DNA of 13,530 bases, taken from the NCBI GenBank assembly GCA_027073945.1, contig JALTEL010000024.1:1-13530 (forward strand), read 5' to 3'. The translations under genes and the position numbers were made by a program. Of the stretch, positions 7,197-13,530 are shown piece by piece (within the stretch, counting starts at the first letter, position 1; each line of letters opens with the position of its first letter). The DNA comes from Caldifarciminota bacterium. GTDB taxonomy: Bacteria; WOR-3; Hydrothermia; UBA1063; CAJXJZ01. A model generated the notes under the pieces. The model made no database searches. It saw nothing but the letters and a program-made list of their open reading frames with translations, and was not told the DNA's origin.

Positions 7197-8332
7197 GGCA
7201 GTCCGCTTTTATCTCCTTTTAAAACGCGCTCAACTTCGTCAATGATGCGTTTGGCAGCCCTTCCATCGCCAAAGGGATTAGGCCAACGGCGCGGGATATT
7301 GATCATTTCCGATACTGCGGACACAATTTTTTCTGGTTTTGTACCGGCTATTCTATTGGCCCCAACTGTTACTGTCTCCGGACGCTCAGTATTTTCGCGC
7401 AATGTAACACACGGGACTTTTAATATGCAGGACTCCTCTTGTAATCCGCCAGAATCAGTAAGTACAAGGGTACAATGTTCCAGCAAAACCAGAAAGTCCA
7501 AATATCCTATTGGATCAATCACCCTTAAGCCTTCTACCGAATGAAGTTTCTCTGCAAGACCGAACTCGTCTATCCTTTTTCTGGTACGGGGGTGTAGAGG
7601 AAAGATAACCTCCTTGCCAAAAGAGTGAATAAAAGCCCTTGCACCCTCAATAAAATCGGATAATATCACGGGATCATCAACATTTTCTTCTCTGTGGGCG
7701 GTCATCAGAAAATAATTTCCTTTATCCAAATCAAGATCATTTAAAATTGAGGACTTTTGATGTGCAATCTTGATAGCTTGGGTTACAGCATCTACAATGG
7801 TGTTGCCAGTCACCAGTATCTTCCCTTGCACATTGTCTTTCCTTAGATTTTCTGCTGCTTCTTCAGTAGGAGCAAAAAGGAGTTCGCAAATATGATCCAT
7901 AATAACGCGATTATGCTCTTCAGGCATACGCCAGTCATTGCTTCTTAATCCTGACTCTACATGTCCTACTACAATATGTAATTTTCTTGCGGCAAGTGCT
8001 GCTGCCAAATTGGTATTTGCATCTCCACATACCAATACTATTTTTGGCCTGGCTTTCAGCAAAACCTCTTCAGTTCCCATAATCATCATGGCAGTTTTAG
8101 CGCCATGGGTTATATAATCTTTAACATTCTTCAAATGGTATTCAGGAGCTTTTAGGCCAAGGTCCTGAAAAAATACATTATCCATTTCTGGAGAATAGTG
8201 TTGACCCGTATGTAGAACAAAATATTTAATCCCACGCTGTTCGCATTCCCTAATTAATGGGCTCATTTTAATAATTCCGGGACGTGTACCTACGACAATG
8301 CAGACGCGTTGGGATTTCAAAAAATTACTCAT
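7190..8332 (-). CDS. wecB: UDP-N-acetylglucosamine 2-epimerase (non-hydrolysing)
   Basis: A 380-residue enzyme interconverting UDP-GlcNAc and UDP-ManNAc in the cytoplasm, the usual length for WecB/MnaA. Visible motifs: VVGTRPGIIKMSP (13-25, with Lys22; many relatives have PEAIK here), TGQHYSPEM (42-50), CGDANTNLAAALAA (102-115, Asp104), VGHVESGLRS (122-131, Glu126), MPEEHNR (136-142), LMTAHREENVD (209-219, His213), PLHPRTR (245-251), LTDSGGLQEE (291-300) and LRENTERPETVTVGAN (311-326). These match catalytic and UDP-binding positions of WecB, so it should be active. No UDP-ManNAc dehydrogenase (WecC) is next to it, so ManNAc may be used directly or modified by other genes. ATGA overlap with the preceding gene, with GGGG about 8 nt before ATG. 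Its 3' end overlaps the next gene by 7 bp. The non-hydrolysing class is favoured over hydrolysing NeuC-type by close similarity of all motifs. Confidence 0.93.
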   Translation of the reverse strand: MSNFLKSQRVCIVVGTRPGIIKMSPLIRECEQRGIKYFVLHTGQHYSPEMDNVFFQDLGLKAPEYHLKNVKDYITHGAKTAMMIMGTEEVLLKARPKIVLVCGDANTNLAAALAARKLHIVVGHVESGLRSNDWRMPEEHNRVIMDHICELLFAPTEEAAENLRKDNVQGKILVTGNTIVDAVTQAIKIAHQKSSILNDLDLDKGNYFLMTAHREENVDDPVILSDFIEGARAFIHSFGKEVIFPLHPRTRKRIDEFGLAEKLHSVEGLRVIDPIGYLDFLVLLEHCTLVLTDSGGLQEESCILKVPCVTLRENTERPETVTVGANRIAGTKPEKIVSAVSEMINIPRRWPNPFGDGRAAKRIIDEVERVLKGDKSGLPC

Positions 8333-9240
8333 GCCATTATCCCCATCTGATTCTTGGCCTCACTTACCCAAAATGTGCTATAATTACTTGAAATATAAGC
8401 ACATAGTTTCTCAAACCTCGCCATCGAATCAAGTATTTCCATACATGCTGGATGAATAAGTAATGAGGCAAATCCTTTTTCTGCTACCATTTTCTCTATA
8501 CTCCTCTTAGTTTCAATCATCCATTCATCTGGCTGCATACAAGAATACAACTTAACTTCACTTCCATGCCTAAAGATACTCCTTGCAGCTTCGCGGAGGA
8601 CAAAATATAGTTTTTTTTTAACAGTTATCCGGCTCATAGATAGAACTCCAAATGCTCCTTTTTTCCTAACCTCATTCTCAAGCGAAACGAATTCTTCAGT
8701 TATCGGCCCATGCATAAGATTGGAATGGTCTGGGAAGATGTTAATTGGTAAGGAATAAATACCCGCTTTTATATACCGTGGAGAATCAGAAGGGTCAAAC
8801 CAATCTGATACCGTTTTTACGCCATACTTGGATAGAATCCCCAGCAGCCTGGGGTCGGCCTCTAGCGAATGGGTGCGCCATGTAATACATTCACGTCCCA
8901 CAACCTTTTTGAAGGCTTTTACTGTCTTTTCAACCTCACGCTCCAAATTAAATGCTGGACCATAGGAACTTCCCCATATCAATCTATATATCTTATAGCG
9001 ATATGCTGGAGAAAAGGCAGTATAAGTATGCCCTCCAAGCATAACATTATCATAATACAATAGTCTATCATCCATCTCATATTCTAAAGCTTTTCCGGTA
9101 ATAAAAAGGGTAACTTTAATTCCATATCTCTCTGCAATATCAGCATACTTAACTGCCAGCTCTACTTCTGATCTTTTTAAAAACTTCTGATCACTACTAT
9201 TCATGCTCATATGGTGTATGTCGCCTGTAAGAAAAATCAT
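8329..9240 (-). CDS. Divergent NodB-like polysaccharide deacetylase
   Basis: A 303-residue protein related to carbohydrate esterase 4 (NodB) but away from the canonical type. MIFLTGDIHH (1-10) stands where TFDDG normally is, retaining one Asp (Asp7). LGGHTYTAFSP (68-78) replaces SHTxxH: the first His (71) is kept but the second position is Ala75. TWRTHSLEAD (120-129) corresponds to the Arg-containing motif 3, and LLIHPACME (260-268) to the C-terminal His motif. The strand order and KVTLFITGK (42-50, equal to KATFFI in classic members) support a NodB barrel. One zinc-ligand His is missing, but two adjacent His (9, 10) lie next to Asp7, so metal binding may be rearranged or activity lost. No signal peptide, so it probably acts in the cytoplasm on a precursor sugar. 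It starts 1 bp after the methyltransferase stop and overlaps the epimerase by ATGA. Confidence 0.75.
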   Translation of the reverse strand: MIFLTGDIHHMSMNSSDQKFLKRSEVELAVKYADIAERYGIKVTLFITGKALEYEMDDRLLYYDNVMLGGHTYTAFSPAYRYKIYRLIWGSSYGPAFNLEREVEKTVKAFKKVVGRECITWRTHSLEADPRLLGILSKYGVKTVSDWFDPSDSPRYIKAGIYSLPINIFPDHSNLMHGPITEEFVSLENEVRKKGAFGVLSMSRITVKKKLYFVLREAARSIFRHGSEVKLYSCMQPDEWMIETKRSIEKMVAEKGFASLLIHPACMEILDSMARFEKLCAYISSNYSTFWVSEAKNQMGIMA

Positions 9241-9241
9241 T

Positions 9242-9985
9242 TCACTTCTTAGAAACTACAACGATGAGAAGATGACCAAATAAAATAGAAAGTGGCGTTT
9301 TTTCAATAAACTTTTCTATTCGTCTAATTATGAAACCAAAATAAGAGTAAAGAGGATTCAACAATCTATGAGGTATACCCCAAAAACACAGTGTCCCGAA
9401 ACAATGTATTATTTCATTTGGACTGAATATGGATGTTATCAAATTATAAAATTCATTTCTTTTAAATCGAATATAATTAGGCTTATTCCCACGAGATTTG
9501 ATACGTATCTTTGGTACCCCTTTTACTTTGTCCCATAAGGAATAATTATACGTTGACAGAACAAGCCTTCCACCGGGCTTGAGAATGGCCCGAAACTCCT
9601 TTAAGAGTTTTAACTGCTCATCTCGATCCAGAATATGTTCAAACATCTCCGAACAGACAATAAGATCGAAGGAATTTGGTTTGAAGGGGATTTCAGTTGC
9701 AGAAGCCTGAATCAGCAAGCCACTGATATTACCCTTTTTCAGGTAAGCCGCTTTCTCTTGGGCAACCAAAAGGGATTCCATGGAAATATCAATTCCAACG
9801 ATTACTCTCCGGCTTTCCTCTTCATTAAAAGTCAAATGTGATGCTATCAGAGGCATAAACCTTCCTGTCCCGCAGCCGGCATCAAGAATTACATCAGCTT
9901 TTTCAGGTAAATGCCGCGCTAAAACGGCCGATTTGACCTCTTTGTGGTAACGAGGTATGGATCGCTCATAATCCTGCGCCTGCAA
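9242..9985 (-). CDS. Class I SAM-dependent methyltransferase
   Basis: A 247-residue Methyltransf_11/UbiE-like enzyme. Motif I is LDAGCGTGR (34-42), the acidic ribose-binding residue is in VGIDIS (63-68), then come ASATEIPF (94-101), FDLIVCSEMFEHI (106-118) and LKPGGRLVLST (135-145). The C-terminal part is basic and hydrophobic and may hold the acceptor. It probably O- or N-methylates a sugar or a lipid-linked glycan. The only start in this frame is a TTG at 9985 without a convincing Shine-Dalgarno. The frame stays open upstream and encodes DIPYKKYEQKLRDLQ, which looks coding, but without an ATG. An ATG at 10029-10031 is offset by exactly one base: dropping one C of ATGTCCTGATATA would give MSDIPYKKYEQ joined to this protein. 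The natural product is therefore probably about 15 residues longer, and a single-base insertion or error has moved the start. Its stop is 1 bp from the next ATG. Confidence 0.85.
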   Translation of the reverse strand: MQAQDYERSIPRYHKEVKSAVLARHLPEKADVILDAGCGTGRFMPLIASHLTFNEEESRRVIVGIDISMESLLVAQEKAAYLKKGNISGLLIQASATEIPFKPNSFDLIVCSEMFEHILDRDEQLKLLKEFRAILKPGGRLVLSTYNYSLWDKVKGVPKIRIKSRGNKPNYIRFKRNEFYNLITSIFSPNEIIHCFGTLCFWGIPHRLLNPLYSYFGFIIRRIEKFIEKTPLSILFGHLLIVVVSKK

Positions 9986-10044
9986 ATCCCGCAGTTTTTG
10001 CTCGTATTTTTTATATGGTATATCAGGACATGCTTGTTAATCAC

Positions 10045-11001
10045 TCAAACAGAAAATAACCAGCGCTTTAAAACCATCACTGGGAATTCATCTCCTCCAA
10101 AATCTTTTTTAAACTTGTAAATATTAGAATCATAAAATGATGAACCACCAAAATCATAAACCTTATATCCTTTCTCTATTCCCCAAAGCATACTTTCCAA
10201 ATGCATAGGTATAGATAATAATGGACTGCTACCTAATGATGTTGCTCCAATATAATGATACATACATTTTTCTTGTTTATCCAATAAATAGAGATGGTAA
10301 CCTTCCGCACCTTGTAAGTCTGTTCCTATAACAAGCAGATGCTTTTTAGACATAATTTTACTTATTAACTCAAAATGTTTTAGGCTTTTTTGCTTGGCTC
10401 CAATTGATCTCATCCTCTTACAGTATATTGAATAGAATTTATCTATTTCCGCTGATAAATCTGTAAGTCTTATTGAAATTTTAGACTTTAAACTTCGTCT
10501 AACGTCATTTCGACGCTTTTAAGTAAACGTCTTTATAAGCTCATCATAGCCTCCATTGAGTTCTTTGCGAAACATCATGCCGTAACATAAGAGACTATAA
10601 TGCTTTAAAAAATTTGATTTATTTTTGTATCGAAGAAAGGTATATGGCGGATATACATATATCCTGTGAAAAATAGCCCATTCCTTACGTGCAATGGAAG
10701 AAATATATTTATCTATTAAACAAATACATCTCTCTGGATCTTTCAGAATAACTGGAGCAACATGCGTTTCCAAGGCCTTAAAGATCCAAGCATTTTTTAT
10801 ATGCCCTGCAATAAGAGGTAGAGCTGCGATAGGAACTCCAGATTTTAATACAACCATACTTCTGTCCTTTATCAGTCCGCTTTCCGAAACAATAATTTTT
10901 CTCCAATCGGAAGATGCATAAATTCTATTAATATCTCCCTGCAAGAGGATTGAATCCCACTTTTCATTCGAGAGTTGCGATAAGGCAAAATCAGATCCCA
11001 T
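10045..11001 (-). pseudogene. FemAB/GNAT-like acyltransferase interrupted by one in-frame TAA
   Basis: The region reads as one 318-codon FemAB-like (Acetyltransf_6 / BioF2-like GNAT) gene except for a TAA at 10519-10521. Before it are 160 residues starting MGSDFALSQL with RIYASSDWRKIIV and IAALPLI, matching the N-terminal half of the two intact paralogues downstream. After it the same frame continues for 35 codons without a start (KRRNDVRRSLKSKISIRL, then TDLSAEIDKFYSIYCKRM) and then 122 more residues ending with YDFGGSSF and KFKKDFGG, the family's C-terminal motif. The stop aligns with the Gly of FEGRMRTAVRKAKK in the paralogue at 3900-4895, in the basic helix that begins the second domain. 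The frame is unbroken and the downstream protein is well preserved, so the change looks recent: a point mutation, a sequencing error, or possibly readthrough. Such proteins transfer an acyl or aminoacyl group to sugars or peptides. The gene starts 19 bp after the GT4 stop, with GGAT 6 nt upstream. Confidence 0.8.
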
Positions 11002-11020
11002 GATTATCCAATCTGTCGTC

Positions 11021-12220
11021 TCAATAAAAGCTGTTGATAATGTTGACGATTTTACTATTAATTAAAGTCCAATCATATTTTTGTGCGGTCAAGTATGCTT
11101 CTCTTTTGATTCCATTTATGTTCTTCCAGTTCCTGTTAATCCAAATAATAATATCACAAAATGTTCTAATATCTCCTGGGGGAAACAGGAAGCCATTTTC
11201 TCTATCTTGAATGAGAGTAGAAACACCTTCTAATTTGGAAGCAATGACAATCTTTTCCATGGCCATATATTCCAGTATCTTGATCGGGTAAATATAATCA
11301 TATTGAGGTACCTTGGGAAAGGGGAATGCACATATTGTAGCTGAAGCAAGATATTCCATTGCCTCTTTATGTCGCAGATATCCTGTTACTAGGATTCGCC
11401 TATTGAGACCAGAGTCTGATGAAAGAATGTTTTTTAACCATTTTTCTTCCTTAGGATCATAATCTCCTATTAGAATTAGTTGAATGTTAGGAATTTCCTT
11501 TTTTAATCTATCAACAGCTTCAACGAGGAGATTGACTCCGGCAAGCATGGAGACACAACCAATATAGACAATTGAGAAAAAATTTCTTTTCTTTATATAA
11601 TTTTGATCTTCTTTCTTAGCAATGACTTTTCTGATCAAGTCAATACGTGCTATATCACATCCATTAGGCACGAAATGGACCTTTCCTTCCGGTACTCCAA
11701 GCTTATGCAAGATTTCTCGAAAAGACGGTGACAGAGCTATAATAAATAAATCAGCAAACTTTATACAGTGTATAGATAATACATATGATAACTTGAGAAA
11801 CAGCAATTTCATCCATTTTTTTCTTTTAAAACGTAGATACTCCAGAATGGGTAACTGGGGATGATCCCATATATCCAATATCCATCTAAATCCAACGGTT
11901 TTAAAAAGAAAACCCGACAAAACGCTCGTTGAGTGAAAAGTCGTATAAACCATCACCTCTTGTTGTCTGCTTTTTAGAAGACCATCTCTCCAGGCATTAA
12001 ACAGACACCAGAAAGGAAATAAAAATCTCAACCAAGTAGGATACGCAAATTTTCTAATTAAAGATGCTGCATTAGAGACAGTAACTGGTACTTGAATTTT
12101 GGGATTAGCTAAATAAATATAGGCATCAAAATTTTTTGAAAGAATATGTGCCCTTTGATATTGCGTACGATTCGGATCATTAGCAATGGCAACGCCAATA
12201 AATATTATCTTTTTTGCCAT
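11021..12220 (-). CDS. Glycosyltransferase family 4
   Basis: A 399-residue GT-B-fold glycosyltransferase, most like GT4. The N-terminal half begins with KKIIFIGVAIANDPNRTQYQRA (a Rossmann strand followed by the acceptor-side loop) and contains DIWDHPQL (116-123). The C-terminal donor domain starts near VHFVPNGCD (181-189), continues with VYIGCVSMLAGVNLLVEAV (218-236) and LILIGDYD (248-255), and has the nucleotide-sugar motif YPIKILEYMAMEKIVIAS (311-328), where GT4 enzymes usually have the EX7E pair. Here the first Glu of that pair is not obvious (the segment is QYDYIYPIKILEYMA), a variation seen in some GT4 subfamilies. NGFLFPPGD (342-350) is also typical. It is probably cytoplasmic or membrane-peripheral and retaining. 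It starts 2 bp after the sulfotransferase stop with no clear Shine-Dalgarno, which suggests translational coupling. Donor and acceptor sugars are unknown. Confidence 0.85.
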   Translation of the reverse strand: MAKKIIFIGVAIANDPNRTQYQRAHILSKNFDAYIYLANPKIQVPVTVSNAASLIRKFAYPTWLRFLFPFWCLFNAWRDGLLKSRQQEVMVYTTFHSTSVLSGFLFKTVGFRWILDIWDHPQLPILEYLRFKRKKWMKLLFLKLSYVLSIHCIKFADLFIIALSPSFREILHKLGVPEGKVHFVPNGCDIARIDLIRKVIAKKEDQNYIKKRNFFSIVYIGCVSMLAGVNLLVEAVDRLKKEIPNIQLILIGDYDPKEEKWLKNILSSDSGLNRRILVTGYLRHKEAMEYLASATICAFPFPKVPQYDYIYPIKILEYMAMEKIVIASKLEGVSTLIQDRENGFLFPPGDIRTFCDIIIWINRNWKNINGIKREAYLTAQKYDWTLINSKIVNIINSFY

Positions 12221-12222
12221 GT

Positions 12223-13101
12223 TTATTTTTTTGAATATGGATAGTTAAGCCAATATCCTAGATCAATACCAACGATCGCAGACATAGTCTTTATAGGTTC
12301 GGAAAATTCTTCTGCCAAATGTGTCCATATTTCCTCTCCCATTGGAGGATACTTGGTAGGCTTTAAAATAAGATCTCTCATTGTATCCAGAATGCGCTTG
12401 AGAGGTGCAATCATAAATGATGGTGTTATCGCTTTGACATTCTGCGTCAATATTTCATTTCTCAAAATCTTAGACAATAAACGGTTTCGGGGAACTGCCG
12501 AGGGGTTAACTTGGCTGATTGTTGGTAAGATATTGAATGGAGGTAAATCAAGAAACTTCAAAATTTCATTAACACACTTCAAAGGGTTTTGCTTCAAATT
12601 TTCATATAATAGAATTTCGATTTGATCATCCTTAAACAAACTAAAATACCTCTTAAGATGGATATCATAACGGCTCACATAAATCATTTCTTTGATTCTT
12701 TGTGTCCTCTCCAAAACCATTTTATGAAAATCGGGAAGTTTTTCCCCTGCCTTTATATCCTGCCAATAATTTGAGTACACACGCTCAATCGGATTTCTAA
12801 GAATAAAAATCAATTTTACATCAGGAATGTGCTTCTTGATTAATTTTGGCGACTCCGGATCGTACATATAAATGGTAGATGCCTCTCCGATGTGCCGTTG
12901 GCCTTGATAATCAAAGAAATTCTTCTGATAAAAATCCATTCCTCTATTATAGTTGCCAAAGTTCTTATATGTTGAAAAGAAAGCTGGTTCCTTTGATGCA
13001 GGCATAAAAATATCTTTATGCCTGCTAAGAACATCAGCCAGATAACTGGTTCCACTCTTACCAGCTCCTGGTATGAGAAATGTCGGAAGCACTAAAGGCA
13101 T
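12223..13101 (-). CDS. Sulfotransferase (PAPS-dependent, Sulfotransfer_1 type)
   Basis: A 292-residue protein with the hallmarks of the heparan-sulfate-type sulfotransferase family, which moves sulfate from PAPS to a hydroxyl or amine on a glycan. The 5'-phosphosulfate loop is FLIPGAGKSGTSYL (residues 8-21) with the catalytic-type Lys15. A KEPAFFS motif follows at 37-43, and GEAST at 72-76. The 3'-phosphate-binding motif is ILRNPIERVYSNYW (100-113), with Arg102 and Ser110 as expected. LYENLKQNP near 165-173 matches the conserved region after the 3'-PB helix. Length is normal for bacterial members, and no signal peptide or membrane helix is seen, so it should act in the cytoplasm on lipid-linked or nucleotide-linked precursors. 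ATG lies 1 bp after the stop of the broken sulfotransferase, and the stop lies 2 bp before the next GT4. Likely role: sulfation of the locus polysaccharide. No PAPS-forming genes are in view. The substrate cannot be told. Confidence 0.85.
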   Translation of the reverse strand: MPLVLPTFLIPGAGKSGTSYLADVLSRHKDIFMPASKEPAFFSTYKNFGNYNRGMDFYQKNFFDYQGQRHIGEASTIYMYDPESPKLIKKHIPDVKLIFILRNPIERVYSNYWQDIKAGEKLPDFHKMVLERTQRIKEMIYVSRYDIHLKRYFSLFKDDQIEILLYENLKQNPLKCVNEILKFLDLPPFNILPTISQVNPSAVPRNRLLSKILRNEILTQNVKAITPSFMIAPLKRILDTMRDLILKPTKYPPMGEEIWTHLAEEFSEPIKTMSAIVGIDLGYWLNYPYSKK

Positions 13102-13102
13102 T

Positions 13103-13530
13103 TTAGTCTCTTACTTTCTGCAATCTATTCTCGATTATTTTATTAAAAAATCCTGCGATTAATAATTCGTATTTTGAGAGCCCTGTTTTCCATTTATCAT
13201 CATACCTAATGCCTACATAATTTTTCCGCATCCTTGTAGGATTACCTCCTATATTATGATGAACATGATTGGAATAATTCAGCATATCTTCCTCAAAATT
13301 GATTCCAGCCATCTGACAAATCTTTAGCAATTCTTCTTTTGGGTTTAATGCAAGGTCTTTATATCTCACTATTACTCTGTTCTCAGGATTTATTTTTTCT
13401 AAGGAGTCAATAACCACCCCTAAAAGGGGTGGCTTGATGGGGACCCTAAAAGGGTCAATTCTTATTTCCAAAGTTTTTGTTGCTCTATGTTTTTATCTTG
13501 GTGTCTTTGCCACTTCACATATTTCTTTAT
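13103..13530 (-). pseudogene. Sulfotransferase, frame-broken and cut by the window edge
   Basis: This is the 3' part of a probable PAPS-dependent sulfotransferase. The piece 13103-13471 opens at a TTG and reads IDSLEKINPENRVIVRYKDL (residues 21-40), then LNPKEELLKICQMAGINFEE and DMLNYSNH. That is the pattern of the C-terminal third of sulfotransferases (VVRYEDL, P, L, ICxFLGIxFE, ML). The 5'-PSB loop is missing. In the same frame a TAA lies upstream near 13497, so this piece has no proper start. A different frame from 13530 encodes KKYVKWQRHQDKNIEQQKLW and then meets TAA at about 13464; that charged, Trp-rich stretch looks like the preceding helix of the same protein. The frames differ by an amount equal to an insertion of 2 mod 3 bases, and the palindromic element at 13414-13456 sits at the junction. 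I infer a disrupted gene. The stop is 1 bp before the next start. The alternative is a short stand-alone ORF, which I consider unlikely. Confidence 0.65.
13414..13456. repeat. Two-hairpin palindromic element
   Basis: Two perfect inverted repeats lie side by side. The first is CCACCCCTAAAAGGGGTGG (13414-13432), a 7-bp stem with a TAAAA loop. The second is GACCCTAAAAGGGTC (13442-13456), a 5-bp stem with the same TAAAA loop. They are separated by a 9-bp spacer. The hexamer GTCAAT occurs at 13406-13411 and again at 13454-13459, next to or overlapping the ends. The GC-rich arms stand out sharply from the AT-rich surroundings. The element falls exactly where the sulfotransferase reading frame breaks and is translated as residues 6-20 of the downstream piece, a sequence rich in Pro and Leu that does not look like the fold. 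It resembles a small REP- or MITE-like insertion. No second copy is present in this window, so repeat status in the genome is inferred. Confidence 0.6.

Noticed and set aside
10045..10413. The 122-residue C-terminal piece of the FemAB-like gene as an independent small protein
   Set aside because: The same frame is open and FemAB-like for 35 codons upstream of its ATG, and the AGAGG directly abuts the ATG with no usable spacing.

Overview
This window holds part of a surface-polysaccharide (exopolysaccharide, capsule or O-antigen type) biosynthesis locus. All supportable genes lie on the minus strand, so transcription runs from position 13530 towards 1. Sequence is moderately AT-rich. The gene types (polyprenyl-phosphate sugar-1-phosphate transferase, GT2 and GT4 glycosyltransferases, FemAB/GNAT-like acyltransferases, NodB-type deacetylases, sulfotransferases) suggest a free-living diderm bacterium that makes a decorated glycan. 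I cannot place it to phylum from the sequence alone.

Layout in order of transcription: (1) the remnant of a sulfotransferase gene running off the right edge, whose reading frame is broken at a small two-hairpin palindromic element; (2) an intact PAPS-type sulfotransferase; (3) a GT4 glycosyltransferase; (4) a FemAB/GNAT-like gene interrupted by one in-frame TAA; (5) a class I SAM methyltransferase whose true start seems to have been lost to a 1-base frameshift; (6) a divergent NodB-like deacetylase; (7) a WecB-type UDP-GlcNAc 2-epimerase; (8) a DegT/DnrJ/EryC1/StrS-type PLP enzyme; (9) a second GT4; (10 and 11) two intact FemAB/GNAT-like proteins; (12) a canonical NodB polysaccharide deacetylase; (13) a membrane GT2; and, after a 231-bp AT-rich gap, (14) a PglC/WcaJ-like initiating sugar transferase.

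Genes 2 to 13 are very tightly packed. Most junctions are 1-24 bp gaps or 4-7 bp stop/start overlaps (up to about 31 bp if the longest starts are used), which indicates one operon with translational coupling. The likely division of labour is this: the sugar transferase loads the first sugar phosphate on the lipid carrier, the epimerase supplies UDP-ManNAc, the PLP enzyme may supply an amino sugar, the GT4 and GT2 enzymes extend the repeat, and the methyltransferase, deacetylases, FemAB-like and sulfotransferase proteins decorate it. No Wzx, Wzy, Wzz or export genes are visible, so the cluster continues outside the window.

The most notable features are three decay or variation events concentrated in the upstream half (broken sulfotransferase, nonsense FemAB, frameshifted methyltransferase start), three separate FemAB/GNAT-like paralogues in one glycan operon, and a deacetylase missing one of the usual metal-ligand histidines. 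I saw no RNA genes, CRISPR arrays, transposase genes or origins.
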